The notes beneath the pieces were generated by a model. It had not been told where the DNA came from and did not search any database. It saw only the letters and a program-made list of their open reading frames with translations. Position numbers and translations under genes: made by a program. From contig NZ_JAQGNQ010000086.1 in assembly GCF_028291745.1 (NCBI RefSeq), positions 62,001 to 126,000 on the forward strand: DNA of 64,000 nt. The letters are read 5' to 3'. Positions 17,992-26,570 of the stretch are shown piece by piece; the first letter of the stretch is position 1; each line of letters starts with the position of its first letter. Origin of the DNA: Ramlibacter sp. GTDB lineage: Bacteria > Pseudomonadota > Gammaproteobacteria > Burkholderiales > Burkholderiaceae_C.

Positions 17992-19239
17992 TCAGGCGCC
18001 GGCCCGCGCCGGCACCAGGTAGCTGGCGTCGAGTTCGGAGAGCGCGTTCACGCCGAGCATGGCCATGTTGCGCGAGACCTCCTCGCGCAGCAGCGCGACC
18101 GCCTTGCGCACGCCCGGCTCGCCGGCCACGGCGGCGGCGTAGTTGAAGGGGCGGCCGATGAACACGAACTTCGCACCCAGGGCGATCGCCTTGAGCACGT
18201 CGGTGCCGCGGCGAAAGCCGCTGTCGATCATCACCGGCAGGTCGGGGCAGGCCGCCACCACCTGCGGCAGCATGCGCAGCGGTGCGACGGTGCCATCGAG
18301 CTGGCGGCCGCCGTGGTTGGAGACGATGATGCCGTCGGCGCCGCAGTCGGCCGCGATGCGGGCGTCGCGCGGATCGAGGATGCCCTTGATCACCAGCGTG
18401 CCGGGCCACAGGCGGCGGATCATCCGGAAGTGGTCCCAGTTCAGGTGGCCGCGATCGGAAAAATCCCGCTGCACGTTGGCCGACAGGATGGGCGCGCCAC
18501 GCCGCGCGTAGTTGTTCTCGAAGTGCGGCATGCCGTGGCATGCGATGGTCTTCAGGAAGGTGCCGAAGGTCCAGCGCGGATGCGTGATGCCCTGCCACGC
18601 GAGCGCCAGGCTCGGGCGCAGCGGCGTCGAGAAGCCGGCGCGGATGTTGTTCTCGCGGTTCGAGGCGATGGAGGCATCGACGGTGACCACGAGGGTGCGA
18701 AAGCCCGCCGCCTGCACGCGCTCGATCAGGGCGACGATCTCGGGCTCGCTGCCGGGCACGTAGGCCTGGAACCAGGCGTCGGGATTGGCCTGCGCCACGT
18801 CCTCCATGCGGATCAGCGAGGAGCCGCTCATGATCATCGGCACGCCCTCGGCGCGTGCGCCCTGCGTGAGCACCAGGTCACCGCGGTAAGCCGAGAGCGC
18901 GCTGATCCCCATGGGCGCCATGCCGAAGGGCGCCGACCAGCGCTTGCCGAACAGCGTGGCGGCGGTGACGCGGCGCGACATGTCGACCAGCATGCGCGGC
19001 AGGAACTCGTACTGCTGGAAGGACAGCACGTTGGCGCGCAGCGAGTGATTGCGCTCGACCGCGCCCGAGATGTAGGCGAACACGGGCTTGGGCAGATGGC
19101 TGCGCGCCGCACGCTCGAAGTCGTCGAGGCACAGGATATGGCCGAGGCGGGCGGGGAGGGTGATGGGCTCGCTGGGCACCGCAGCCGAGGCAGGAGGCTG
19201 GGCAGCAGCAGCGCCGCCCGAGGAGGATTCGATCTGCAT
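17992..19239 (-). CDS. FMN-dependent alpha-hydroxyacid dehydrogenase
   Basis: 415 aa. Family of L-lactate dehydrogenase (LldD), mandelate dehydrogenase and glycolate oxidase. FMN-site and catalytic motifs: PFGMAPMGISAL, the Lys in LVIKGIL, the catalytic His-Arg in VSNHGGRQLDG, and DSGFRRGTDVLKAIALGA. The enzyme oxidises an L-2-hydroxy acid to a 2-oxo acid; the exact substrate is unknown. ATG 19239 (MQIESS) is preferred to TTG 19278, because the latter lies inside the promoter/operator element at 19273-19315. First gene of the minus-strand operon, divergent from the LysR gene. Confidence 0.88.
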   Translation of the reverse strand: MQIESSSGGAAAAQPPASAAVPSEPITLPARLGHILCLDDFERAARSHLPKPVFAYISGAVERNHSLRANVLSFQQYEFLPRMLVDMSRRVTAATLFGKRWSAPFGMAPMGISALSAYRGDLVLTQGARAEGVPMIMSGSSLIRMEDVAQANPDAWFQAYVPGSEPEIVALIERVQAAGFRTLVVTVDASIASNRENNIRAGFSTPLRPSLALAWQGITHPRWTFGTFLKTIACHGMPHFENNYARRGAPILSANVQRDFSDRGHLNWDHFRMIRRLWPGTLVIKGILDPRDARIAADCGADGIIVSNHGGRQLDGTVAPLRMLPQVVAACPDLPVMIDSGFRRGTDVLKAIALGAKFVFIGRPFNYAAAVAGEPGVRKAVALLREEVSRNMAMLGVNALSELDASYLVPARAGA

Positions 19240-19272
19240 GGAAGCGGCAGTGTCGCGCGGGAGCTTACTCGC

Positions 19273-19315
19273 GTCCAATACATAATAGCTTCCTCATTGA
19301 TGCCAGGACGGTATC
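19273..19315 (-). promoter_or_regulatory. LysR-type operator plus promoter element, copy A (toward 17992)
   Basis: Read on the minus strand, this 43-base segment has an inverted repeat (GATACCGTCC then TGGCATCA, i.e. TTGAT...ATCAA on the plus strand at 19297-19316) followed by ATTATGTATTGGAC. It aligns without gaps to 20266-20308, with the last 14 bases identical. It is placed immediately upstream of the dehydrogenase operon. Confidence 0.75.
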
Positions 19316-19378
19316 AACGAGTTCAAGCGTTCGAAATTCTTTCGACCAACGCCCACGCGCAATTTCGCCAGACGAAGA

Positions 19379-20287
19379 ATGACCGACATCCGTCAGCTCC
19401 GCTACTTCCAGGCCGTGGCCGAGGAATTGCACTTCGGGCGCGCCGCCGCGCGGCTGGCCATTGCGCAGCCGGCGCTGTCGCGGCAGATCCAGCAGCTGGA
19501 ACAGGAGCTCGGCACGCCCCTGCTGCGCCGCACGCAGCGCCGGGTCGAGCTGTTGCCCGCCGGGGCCTTGCTGCTCGAACGCAGCCGCGCCCTGCAGCAG
19601 GAACTGGCCCGCACGCTCAGCGACGTCCGCCGCACCGGGGCGGGTGAGCTCGGGCGGCTGTCGCTGGGCTTCATCCACTCGTCCACGTATGGCCTGCTGC
19701 CGTCGATCATCGGCCGCTTTCGCCAGCAGTACCCCGCCATCGAGCTGCAGCTGCACGAGCTGCCCATCACCGCGCAGCATGCGGCGCTGCTGCGCGGGAC
19801 CATCGATCTCGGCCTGCTGCGGGTGCAGGCCGCGCCGGCCGAGATCGAGGTGGTGCCGGTGATGCCGGATCCCTTCGTGCTGGCCCTTCCCGCGAAGCAC
19901 CCGCTGGCGCAAGCGAGCAAGGTGCGGCTCAAGCAGCTGGCCACCGAACCCTTCGTGATGTTCTCCAAGGGCGAGGCGCCGCTCTTCCACGCGCGGGTGC
20001 AGGCGATGTGCGAGCAGGCCGGCTTCAGTCCGCTGGTGGTGCAGCATGCGACGCAGATCCACACCGTGATCGGCCTGGTGGGCGCGGGGCTGGGAGTGGC
20101 CGTGGTGCCGGCCTCGGGGCGCAACCTGCGGCCGCGCCAGGTGCGCTTCGTGGAGATCGCCGACAAGGCCGAGCCGGTGCACGTCGCCCTGGGCTGGCGG
20201 CGCGGCCACGAGACGCCGGCGATCCGGTCCTTCCGCAAGGTGACGCTGGAGGTGGTGGCCAGTCTGATGCCGCCCGGGCATCACTGA
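19379..20287 (+). CDS. LysR family transcriptional regulator
   Basis: 302 aa. An N-terminal winged HTH (about residues 1-60: RQLRYFQAVAEELHFGRAA, QPALSRQIQQLEQELG) and a C-terminal periplasmic-binding-like co-inducer domain (about 90-295). It sits between a divergent hydroxyacid-dehydrogenase operon and a co-directional Bug/HIBADH pair. Both operons carry the same 43-bp element, so this protein very probably controls both. The downstream copy overlaps its own last codons. The co-inducer is likely a carboxylate metabolite of the pathway (inference). Confidence 0.92.
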   Translation: MTDIRQLRYFQAVAEELHFGRAAARLAIAQPALSRQIQQLEQELGTPLLRRTQRRVELLPAGALLLERSRALQQELARTLSDVRRTGAGELGRLSLGFIHSSTYGLLPSIIGRFRQQYPAIELQLHELPITAQHAALLRGTIDLGLLRVQAAPAEIEVVPVMPDPFVLALPAKHPLAQASKVRLKQLATEPFVMFSKGEAPLFHARVQAMCEQAGFSPLVVQHATQIHTVIGLVGAGLGVAVVPASGRNLRPRQVRFVEIADKAEPVHVALGWRRGHETPAIRSFRKVTLEVVASLMPPGHH

Positions 20288-20308
20288 ACACGGAATTATG
20301 TATTGGAC
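20266..20308 (+). promoter_or_regulatory. LysR-type operator plus promoter element, copy B (toward 20365)
   Basis: Gapless match to the minus-strand element at 19273-19315: GATGCCGCCCGGGCATCA is an inverted repeat, and after 11 variable bases comes ATTATGTATTGGAC, identical in both copies. It overlaps the last 22 bases of the LysR gene and lies 57 bases before the Bug gene start. Confidence 0.75.
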
Positions 20309-20364
20309 TGCGGCGCGCGCAAGGCCGACACTGCGGCCCAAGCCGAATAGCCCCAGGAGACTCC

Positions 20365-21327
20365 ATGCCCCCGATTTACGCTGGCCTCACGCGCCGCCAG
20401 GCCGCGCTTGGCCTGCTTGCCACTGCCGCCGCGCCCGCGTGGGCGCAGGAGTGGACGCCCTCCCAGCCGATCACCATCCTGGTGGGCTTCGCACCCGGCG
20501 GCTCGGCCGACCAGATCGCGCGCCAGCTGTCCTATGCGGCCAAGGGCGTGATCCCGGTGCCCGTCGTCGCCGTCAACAAGCCCGGTGCTGCCGGTGCCAT
20601 CGCGGCGCAGCAGGCTGCCGATGCCAAGCCGGACGGCTACACGTTGTTCGTGGGCGGTGGCAGCGAGACCACCTCGGTGGGCAACTTCAAGTCGCTGCCC
20701 TACGATCCGCGCAAGTCCTTCACGCCCATCATCAAGATCTCGCGCGCGCCCAGCATCCTGGCCGTGCGCACGGATTCGCGCTTCAAGGACATGAAGGCGC
20801 TGCTCGCTGAGGCGAAGCAGGCGCCCGACAAGGTGTCCTATGGCTCCACGGGCGAGGGCGGCATCTTCCACGCCACGGCGCTGGTGCTGCAAAAGCAGAC
20901 CGGCGTGCAGCTGCTGCACATCCCTTTCAAGGGCGCGGCCGAAGCGATGAACTCGCTGCTGGCGGGCCAGGTGGATTGCTCCTTCGGCGCCTATGAGGAA
21001 CTCAAGGGCATGATCGACGCGGGCCGCATCCGCCCGCTGGCGCTGTTCTCGCGCAGCCGGCTGCCGGGCCTGCCCAACGTGCCGACCATGACGGACCTGG
21101 GCGTGCCCATCGTGCTCGATAACATGAAGGGCCTGATGGGTCCGGCGGGCATGCCGGCGCCGGTGGTGCGCTACCTGCACGACCACTTCCACCGCGCCAT
21201 GCAGACGGCGAGCTGGAGGGAATACGCCGCAAAGTCCGGGCTGACCGAAGACTACGCCGACGGTCCTGCCTTCCAGAAGGAAATCGTCGACGCCTATGAC
21301 CTGATCGGAAAGGCTATCGCCAAATGA
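20365..21327 (+). CDS. Bug/TctC family periplasmic solute-binding protein
   Basis: 320 aa. A short signal with a twin-Arg-like start (LTRRQAALGLLATAAAPAWA), then EWTPSQPITILVGFAPGGSADQI and DAKPDGYTLFVGGG, the two Bug signatures. An excellent ribosome site (CAGGAGA, 4 bases before ATG) fixes the start. Its stop overlaps the HIBADH-like gene by 4 bases (ATGA). It is expressed from the LysR element at 20266-20308. The ligand is likely a hydroxy or keto acid, by context only. Confidence 0.9.
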   Translation: MPPIYAGLTRRQAALGLLATAAAPAWAQEWTPSQPITILVGFAPGGSADQIARQLSYAAKGVIPVPVVAVNKPGAAGAIAAQQAADAKPDGYTLFVGGGSETTSVGNFKSLPYDPRKSFTPIIKISRAPSILAVRTDSRFKDMKALLAEAKQAPDKVSYGSTGEGGIFHATALVLQKQTGVQLLHIPFKGAAEAMNSLLAGQVDCSFGAYEELKGMIDAGRIRPLALFSRSRLPGLPNVPTMTDLGVPIVLDNMKGLMGPAGMPAPVVRYLHDHFHRAMQTASWREYAAKSGLTEDYADGPAFQKEIVDAYDLIGKAIAK

Positions 21328-22226
21328 CCGCAGCTTTCGGCAAGGACACGCAAGTCGGCTTCATCGGCCTGGGCGTGATGGGCGCCGGCATGGCGCGCAA
21401 CCTGCTGCACAAAGGCTATTCGCTGCACGTGTACGCGCGCCGCGACGCTGCCGCGCAGCCGCTGGTGCAGGCCGGCGCGCAGCGCGCGGCCTCGCCCGAG
21501 GCAGTGGGGCGCGCCTGTCGCCTGGTGTTCCTGTGCCTGTCCGACGACGCGGCCGTGGAGCAGGTGCTGTTCGGCGAGCAGGGGCTCGCGCGCGGCCTCG
21601 CCAAAGGCAGCGTGGTGGTGGACACGAGCACCATCTCCGCGACCTCGGCGCGCAGCTTCGCGCAGCGCCTGGCGCAAGGCGGCGTCGCCTTCGTCGACGC
21701 GCCGATCTCCGGCGGCCAGCAGGGCGCCGAGGCGGGCACGCTGGCGGTGATGGTGGGCGGCGCGGCCGATGTGGTCGCCGCCTGCCGCGAGGCGATGGAA
21801 GCCTTCGGCAAGACCATCACGCATGTCGGCGACGTGGGCGCCGGGCAGACCGTGAAGGCCTGCAACCAGGTGGCCGTGGCCGGTGCGATGCTCGGCGTGG
21901 CGGATGCGATCGCCCTGGCCAAGTCGCAGGGCGTGGATCCCAAGGTGATGCGCGAGGTGGTGCTGGGTGGCAGCGGCCGCAGCTTCGCGCTGGAGCGTCA
22001 CGGCCAACGGATCATCGACTGCGACTTCCAGCCCGGCTTCCGTGCCCGCCTGATGCGCAAGGACCTGGGCATTGCCCTCGCGACGGCGCGCAGCGCCGGC
22101 GCCAACCTGCAAGGCGCGGAACTCGTCGAGCGATTGGTCGGCGAGCTGTGCGACAGCGGGCGCGCGGAGATGGACTGGAACATGCTGGGGCTGCTGGTGC
22201 AGGAGAAGGGCGAGCCCAAGCCCTGA
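21324..22226 (+). CDS. 3-hydroxyisobutyrate dehydrogenase-family oxidoreductase
   Basis: 300 aa. A beta-hydroxyacid dehydrogenase with dinucleotide motif GFIGLGVMGAGMARNL (residues 12-27), substrate loop DAPISGGQQGAEAGTL, and catalytic Lys in GAGQTVKACNQ. The family includes tartronate semialdehyde reductase, HIBADH and L-threonate dehydrogenase (LtnD). Given OtnK/OtnC-like genes 4 kb downstream, an LtnD-type role is possible, but the sequence alone does not decide it. Translationally coupled to the Bug gene. Confidence 0.88.
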   Translation: MTAAFGKDTQVGFIGLGVMGAGMARNLLHKGYSLHVYARRDAAAQPLVQAGAQRAASPEAVGRACRLVFLCLSDDAAVEQVLFGEQGLARGLAKGSVVVDTSTISATSARSFAQRLAQGGVAFVDAPISGGQQGAEAGTLAVMVGGAADVVAACREAMEAFGKTITHVGDVGAGQTVKACNQVAVAGAMLGVADAIALAKSQGVDPKVMREVVLGGSGRSFALERHGQRIIDCDFQPGFRARLMRKDLGIALATARSAGANLQGAELVERLVGELCDSGRAEMDWNMLGLLVQEKGEPKP

Positions 22227-22234
22227 GTCGGTCC

Positions 22235-22353
22235 ATGTCATTGCGGGCTTACCCGCAATCCACGCGGCCCTGGTGCAAGCGCCGCATGGATCCCGGGTCG
22301 AGCCGGGGATGACATCCCTTCGATGTCATTGCGGGCTCGACCCGCAATCCACG
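22235..22353. repeat. REP/BIME-type palindromic repeats, copy 1 (three units)
   Basis: Three units: 22235-22264 (stem TTGCGGGCTTACCCGCAA within ATGTCA...CCACG), an inverted unit at 22286-22316 (stem of CCCGGGTCGAGCCGGGG type, ending GATGACAT), and a third direct unit at 22323-22353. The first two are separated by a 20-base linker (CGGC...GCCG). The same architecture recurs at 50220-50301. It fills most of the gap before the enolase-family gene. Confidence 0.85.
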
Positions 22354-22481
22354 ACCGCGTGAATCTGGCGCACGGTGTCGGGTGGGGCCAGGTCGCCGTC
22401 AACCCCGAGTTTTTCCGCTAAGCGCGCGCCCTCTCTCTCCGTATGCTCGCTCCCAGCGGCGCATTGCCGAGGGAGCCTGCA

Positions 22482-23630
22482 TTGAAGATCACCGGCATAT
22501 CGGCCATTCCGCTGTCCTTCCGCCTGCCCGAGGGCAAGACGGTCACGATGGGAGTGGGCAGCACCGTCAAGCGCGACGCCATCATCGTGCGCGTCGAGAC
22601 CTCCGAAGGCATCACCGGCTACGGCGAAGCGCATCCCGGCCGCAGCCCCGGCGCGATCGTCAGCCTGATCCACAACACGCTGGCACCGATGCTGGTCGGC
22701 ATGGCCGCCACCGACGTGGTCGGCGTTGCCCAGCGCGTGCATCGCATGCAGCTGTCCAGCCATGGCGTCGGCTCCGGCGCTTCGCTGGCGCTCTCGGGCA
22801 TCGACATGGCGCTGTGGGACATCCGCGGCAAGGCGGCCAACATGCCGCTGTACGAACTGCTCGGTGGCACGCGCCGCCGCGTGCCCGCGTACGCCGGCGG
22901 CATCGCGCTGGGCTACCAGCCCAAGGAGTCGCTGGCCGAGGAGGCGAAGGAGTACGTCGCGCGCGGCTACAAGGCGCTCAAGCTGCGGCTGGGCGATAAC
23001 GTGCGCGACGACATCGCGCGCGTCGTGCACGTGCGCGAGGCGCTCGGCGATCGCATCGACATCCTGAGCGACGCCAATACCGCGTACACGATCGCCGACG
23101 TGCGCCGCGTGCTGCCGGTGCTGGCGGACATCCGCGCCGGCTGGCTGGAGGAGCCGTTCGCCTGCAACGACTTCGCGTCCTATCGCGAAGCCGCGAAGAT
23201 CACGCCGCTGGTGCCGATCGCTGCCGGCGAGAACCACTACACGCGCTTCGAGTTCGCGCAGTTGCTCGAAGCCGGTGCGGTGCGGATCTGGCAGCCCGAC
23301 CTGTCCAAGTGCGGCGGCATCACCGAGGGCCTGCGCATCGCCGCCATCGCCTCGGCCTGGCGCATCCCGATGAACGCGCACAGCTCGGCGACCGGCCTCA
23401 ATCACGCGGCCACGCTGCACTTCCTCGCGGCCTGCGAGAACGCGGGCTACTTCGAAGCGTGCGTGTCGAAGTTCAATCCCTTCCGCGACCTGTTCGGCAG
23501 CTGCTTCGAGATTGGTACCGACGGCTGCGTGGAGCCTCCCTCGGGCCCGGGCATCGGCATCGAAGTGGACGAGTCGCTGTTCGACCAGTACCCGCTGATC
23601 GACGGCCCCGGCTACGTCGTCAAGTTCTGA
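22482..23630 (+). CDS. Enolase-superfamily (mandelate racemase/muconate lactonizing) enzyme
   Basis: 382 aa. Capping domain from KITGISAIPL, barrel from about residue 140. Putative base Lys in ALKLRLG (K-x-R, not the commoner K-x-K), metal ligands in LSDANTAYT, WLEEPF and AAGENHY, and a His-Asp dyad in WQPDLSKCGG and NAHSSATG, which puts it in the mandelate racemase subgroup (acid-sugar dehydratases or racemases). The start is taken as TTG 22482 after GAGGGAG, since the family begins with Met-Lys-Ile-Thr here; an ATG-led extension to 22443 is possible. First gene of a three-gene unit with 23660 and 24631. Confidence 0.88.
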   Translation: MKITGISAIPLSFRLPEGKTVTMGVGSTVKRDAIIVRVETSEGITGYGEAHPGRSPGAIVSLIHNTLAPMLVGMAATDVVGVAQRVHRMQLSSHGVGSGASLALSGIDMALWDIRGKAANMPLYELLGGTRRRVPAYAGGIALGYQPKESLAEEAKEYVARGYKALKLRLGDNVRDDIARVVHVREALGDRIDILSDANTAYTIADVRRVLPVLADIRAGWLEEPFACNDFASYREAAKITPLVPIAAGENHYTRFEFAQLLEAGAVRIWQPDLSKCGGITEGLRIAAIASAWRIPMNAHSSATGLNHAATLHFLAACENAGYFEACVSKFNPFRDLFGSCFEIGTDGCVEPPSGPGIGIEVDESLFDQYPLIDGPGYVVKF

Positions 23631-23659
23631 AGTCCGCCCGTTCCCGAGGAGAGACCGAA

Positions 23660-24634
23660 ATGCGCAGCCTGAGCAGAAGACACTTCACCGCTGGTGGCCT
23701 CGCGCTGCTGGCCGCCGCCGGCGCCCGCGCGCAGCAGTTCCCCGATCGCAGCGTGCGCATCGTGGTGCCGTATCCGCCGGGCGGCTTCAACGACACGCTG
23801 GCGCGCGTGTCGGCCGACAAGCTCGGTCGCATGTGGAACCAGCCCGTGGTGGTGGAGAACCGGCCCGGCGGCAACACCACGGTGGGCAACCTCGCGGTGG
23901 CCAAGGCACCGGCCGATGGCTACACGATCCTGATCACGCCGCTGCCGTTCTCGGCGCTGCCCGGACTGTATGGCGCCAAGCTGCCGTATGACGCGATCAA
24001 GGACTTCACGCCGCTGGTGTGGGCCGGCAGCACGCAGAACGCACTGGTCGTGCGCAACGACCTGCCGGCGCGCAGCGTGCAGGAGTTCCTCGAGCTCGCG
24101 CGCAGCAAGCCCGGCAAGCTCAATTACGGCTCCACCGGCTCGGGCTCGTCGAACCATCTGTCGATGGAACTGCTGATGAAGATGGCCAACGTGAAGCTGG
24201 CGCACATCCCGTACAAGGGCAGCGCGCCGGCCGTCACTGCGCTGATCGGCGGCGAGATCGACGCGTTGTTCGACAACGTGCCCAACGTGCTGCCGCACAT
24301 CAAGGCCGGCAAGATGCGCGCGATCGGCGTCAGCGGCGTGCAGCGCTCCGTGCTGTTGCCGGAGGTGCCGACGGTCGCCGAGTCGGGCGTGCCGGGCTAC
24401 GAGGTGAACGTGTGGTTCGGCATGCAGCTGCCGGCCGGCACGCCGCAGCCGGTGGTGGAGCGCCTGAATCGCGACATGGTGACGCTCCTCAAGGAGCCGG
24501 ACGTGATCCAGCGCTTTCGCGCGCAGGGCGTGGAGGTGGTGGCCAGCACGCCGGGCGAATTCAGCAAGCTGGTGGCCAGCGAGGTCTCCAAGTGGAGCGC
24601 GCTGATCAAGGACGCCAACATCCGCATCGAATGA
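23660..24634 (+). CDS. Bug/TctC family periplasmic solute-binding protein
   Basis: 324 aa. A signal sequence with SRRHFTAGGLALLAAAGARA, then FPDRSVRIVVPYPPGGFNDT and AKAPADGYTILI typical of Bug proteins. ATG 23660 follows GAGGAGAG. It lies between two enolase-superfamily genes and overlaps the second by 4 bases, so it probably captures the sugar acid that those enzymes dehydrate (inference). No TctAB partner is in the window. Confidence 0.9.
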   Translation: MRSLSRRHFTAGGLALLAAAGARAQQFPDRSVRIVVPYPPGGFNDTLARVSADKLGRMWNQPVVVENRPGGNTTVGNLAVAKAPADGYTILITPLPFSALPGLYGAKLPYDAIKDFTPLVWAGSTQNALVVRNDLPARSVQEFLELARSKPGKLNYGSTGSGSSNHLSMELLMKMANVKLAHIPYKGSAPAVTALIGGEIDALFDNVPNVLPHIKAGKMRAIGVSGVQRSVLLPEVPTVAESGVPGYEVNVWFGMQLPAGTPQPVVERLNRDMVTLLKEPDVIQRFRAQGVEVVASTPGEFSKLVASEVSKWSALIKDANIRIE

Positions 24635-25740
24635 AGATCACCGACGTGAGCCTCACGCTGTTCGCGTGGGACGACATCCCCGCGACCAGCTACGGCGCGC
24701 ACACCGGCAAGTTCTCGGGCGCCAGCCAGCTCGGGCTGCTGTCGGTCGTGACCGACCAGGGCCTCACCGGCCACGCCTTCCTCGGCTCCGCGTTCCACGC
24801 GGCGGACATGGACGGGCCGGGCCTGATCCGCTACCTGAAGCCGATTCTCATGGGCCAGGACCCGCTGGAGCGCGAGCGCCTGAACAAGGCCATGTGGAAG
24901 CGCGTGCGGACCACCACCGTGCGGGCGATCGGTGCGATCGACATCGCGCTGTGGGACATCGCGGGCCGGGCCGCGGGCCTGCCGATCCACCAGCTGCTCG
25001 GGACGTACCGCACGCAGGTGCCGGCCTACATCAGTTCGGCGGTGCTGGCCAGTCCGCAGGCGTATGCCGAAGAGGCGCTGCACTATCGCTCGCGCAAGCT
25101 CGCCGCGTACAAGATCCACCCGCCGCAGCAATGGCGCGAGGACATCCGCGTGTGCGAGGCCGTGCGCATGGCGGTCGGCGACGAATACCTGCTGATGCTC
25201 GACTCGGTCTGGAGCTACGACTATCCCGCGGCGCTGCGCGTGGGCCAGGCCATCGAGGCGCTGGGCTTCTACTGGTACGAGGACCCGCTGGCCGACGCCG
25301 ACATCTACAACTACGTGGAGTTGAAGAAGCACCTGCACATCCCGATCATGGCCACCGAGTACCCGGCGGCGGGGCTCGATGCCTACACGCCGTGGGTGAA
25401 GGAGCGCGCCACCGACTTCCTGCGCGGCGACGTGGCCGTCAAGGGCGGCATCACCGGCTGCATGAAGGCGGCGCACCTGGCCGAAGCCTTTCGCCTGAAC
25501 TTCGAGGTGCACCACGGCGGCAACTCGCTGAACAACTTCGCGAACCTGCATGTGATCATGGCCCTGGCGAACACCGAGCTGTTCGAGGTGCTGCTGCCGG
25601 CGGCTTCGCAGAAGTACGGGTTGGTGCAGGACATCGAGATCGACGCAGACGGCCTCGTGCATGCGCCGCAGGGGCCCGGGCTGGGAGCGCAGATCGATTT
25701 GGATCTCGTCGAGCGCAAGAAGATCGCGGTTCTCTCGTAG
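24631..25740 (+). CDS. Enolase-superfamily dehydratase (mandelate racemase subgroup)
   Basis: 369 aa. Starts MKITDVSLTLFAWDDIP. Active-site elements are K-x-H (AAYKIHPP), metal ligands in LMLDSVWSYD, YWYEDPLAD and MATEYPAAG, and a catalytic His in VHHGGNSLNN. A K-x-H base is known in some tartrate and related acid-sugar dehydratases, so a dehydratase of a C4-C6 acid sugar is the best guess. It starts inside the stop of the Bug gene (ATGA). Its own TAG stop is the first part of the palindrome at 25737-25816. Confidence 0.88.
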   Translation: MKITDVSLTLFAWDDIPATSYGAHTGKFSGASQLGLLSVVTDQGLTGHAFLGSAFHAADMDGPGLIRYLKPILMGQDPLERERLNKAMWKRVRTTTVRAIGAIDIALWDIAGRAAGLPIHQLLGTYRTQVPAYISSAVLASPQAYAEEALHYRSRKLAAYKIHPPQQWREDIRVCEAVRMAVGDEYLLMLDSVWSYDYPAALRVGQAIEALGFYWYEDPLADADIYNYVELKKHLHIPIMATEYPAAGLDAYTPWVKERATDFLRGDVAVKGGITGCMKAAHLAEAFRLNFEVHHGGNSLNNFANLHVIMALANTELFEVLLPAASQKYGLVQDIEIDADGLVHAPQGPGLGAQIDLDLVERKKIAVLS

Positions 25741-25816
25741 GCTGGGCTCGCGCAGCGACCCCAGCTTTGGCGCCCGCGCAAACCCGCTGGGGTGCGCTGC
25801 GCGCAGCCCAGCCTAC
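25737..25816. repeat. TAGGCTGGG-bounded hairpin
   Basis: An imperfect inverted repeat: GTAGGCTGGGCTCGCGCAGC followed by ACCCCAGC on the left, and GCTGGGGT with AGCCCAGCCTAC on the right. It begins on the stop codon of the dehydratase gene. Related hairpins lie at 25824-25911 and 44926-45004. Confidence 0.8.
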
Positions 25817-25823
25817 CGTCGAT

Positions 25824-25911
25824 GTAGGGTGGGATTCGCGCAAGCGAACCCCAGCGTTGCGGCGCGGCGCGTGGCTGACGTGGGGTGCGGCTGCGCCGCA
25901 TCCCACCCTAC
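25824..25911. repeat. TAGGGTGGG-bounded hairpin
   Basis: An inverted repeat with ends GTAGGGTGGGAT and ATCCCACCCTAC and an inner AACCCCAGCG / CGTGGGGT pair. Its right end contains the stop codon (TAG, minus strand, 25908-25910) of the class II aldolase-like gene. Likely ends transcription from both convergent genes. Confidence 0.8.
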
Positions 25912-26570
25912 CAATACACCCCGAACGCCAGGCGCAACTCCTCCAGCGCTTGCTTCGACAGAGCCTGCGGCTTGGCCGCGGCCAGCAGCCACAGCTTCGC
26001 CGTCTCCTCCAGCTCCTCCAGCACCGCCATCGCCTGTGCCGGCGTGTCGTGCCAGACGTTCGGGCCGAGGCGCGTGAGCATCACCGCGCGCAAGGGCGTG
26101 CCGGCTTCGGCATAGCGCGCGATCAGCGCCGCGACCAGATCCGCCACTTCCGGGGCGCCGGGCCGGCGATACGGGACGACGGGCACATGCCCGACCTTCA
26201 TCACGAAATAGGGCGTGATGGGCGGCAGCAGCTCGCCCTGCGGATCGCCCAGCGTCAGGGCCACGCAATGCGTGCTGTGGCTGTGGATCACGCAGCGCGG
26301 CGTGCTGGCCAGCGGCGCGTGCGCCTCGTAGATGCGCCGATGCAGCACCAGCGTCTTGCTGGCCGTGGCGCCGCCGACCTGGCGGCCTTGCAGATCCACC
26401 TTCGCCAACGCAGCCGGGTCGAGGAAGCCGAGGCAGGCGTCGGTGGGCGTGATCAGGAAGCCGTCGTCGAGCCGCACGCTGATGTTGCCCGCCGTCGCGT
26501 GCACATAGCCGCGCTCGAACAGGCTGCGGCCGACGCGGCAGATCTCTTCGCGGGCCTGGCTCTCCGTCAT
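25908..26570 (-). CDS. Class II aldolase/adducin family protein, OtnC-like decarboxylase
   Basis: 220 aa. The class II aldolase fold with substrate loop TAGNISVRL, zinc ligands in CVIHSHSTHCVAL (His-x-His) and a further His near VGHVPVVPY. In the known DUF1537 pathway, OtnC (3-oxo-tetronate 4-phosphate decarboxylase) is encoded next to the kinase OtnK, exactly the arrangement here. The gene overlaps the kinase by 4 bases. Fuculose-phosphate-aldolase-type activity remains an alternative. Confidence 0.85.
   Translation of the reverse strand: MTESQAREEICRVGRSLFERGYVHATAGNISVRLDDGFLITPTDACLGFLDPAALAKVDLQGRQVGGATASKTLVLHRRIYEAHAPLASTPRCVIHSHSTHCVALTLGDPQGELLPPITPYFVMKVGHVPVVPYRRPGAPEVADLVAALIARYAEAGTPLRAVMLTRLGPNVWHDTPAQAMAVLEELEETAKLWLLAAAKPQALSKQALEELRLAFGVYW

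Noticed and set aside
19276-19278. TTG at 19278 as start of the FMN dehydrogenase
   Set aside because: It lies inside the conserved promoter element; ATG 19239 starts closer to the conserved region.
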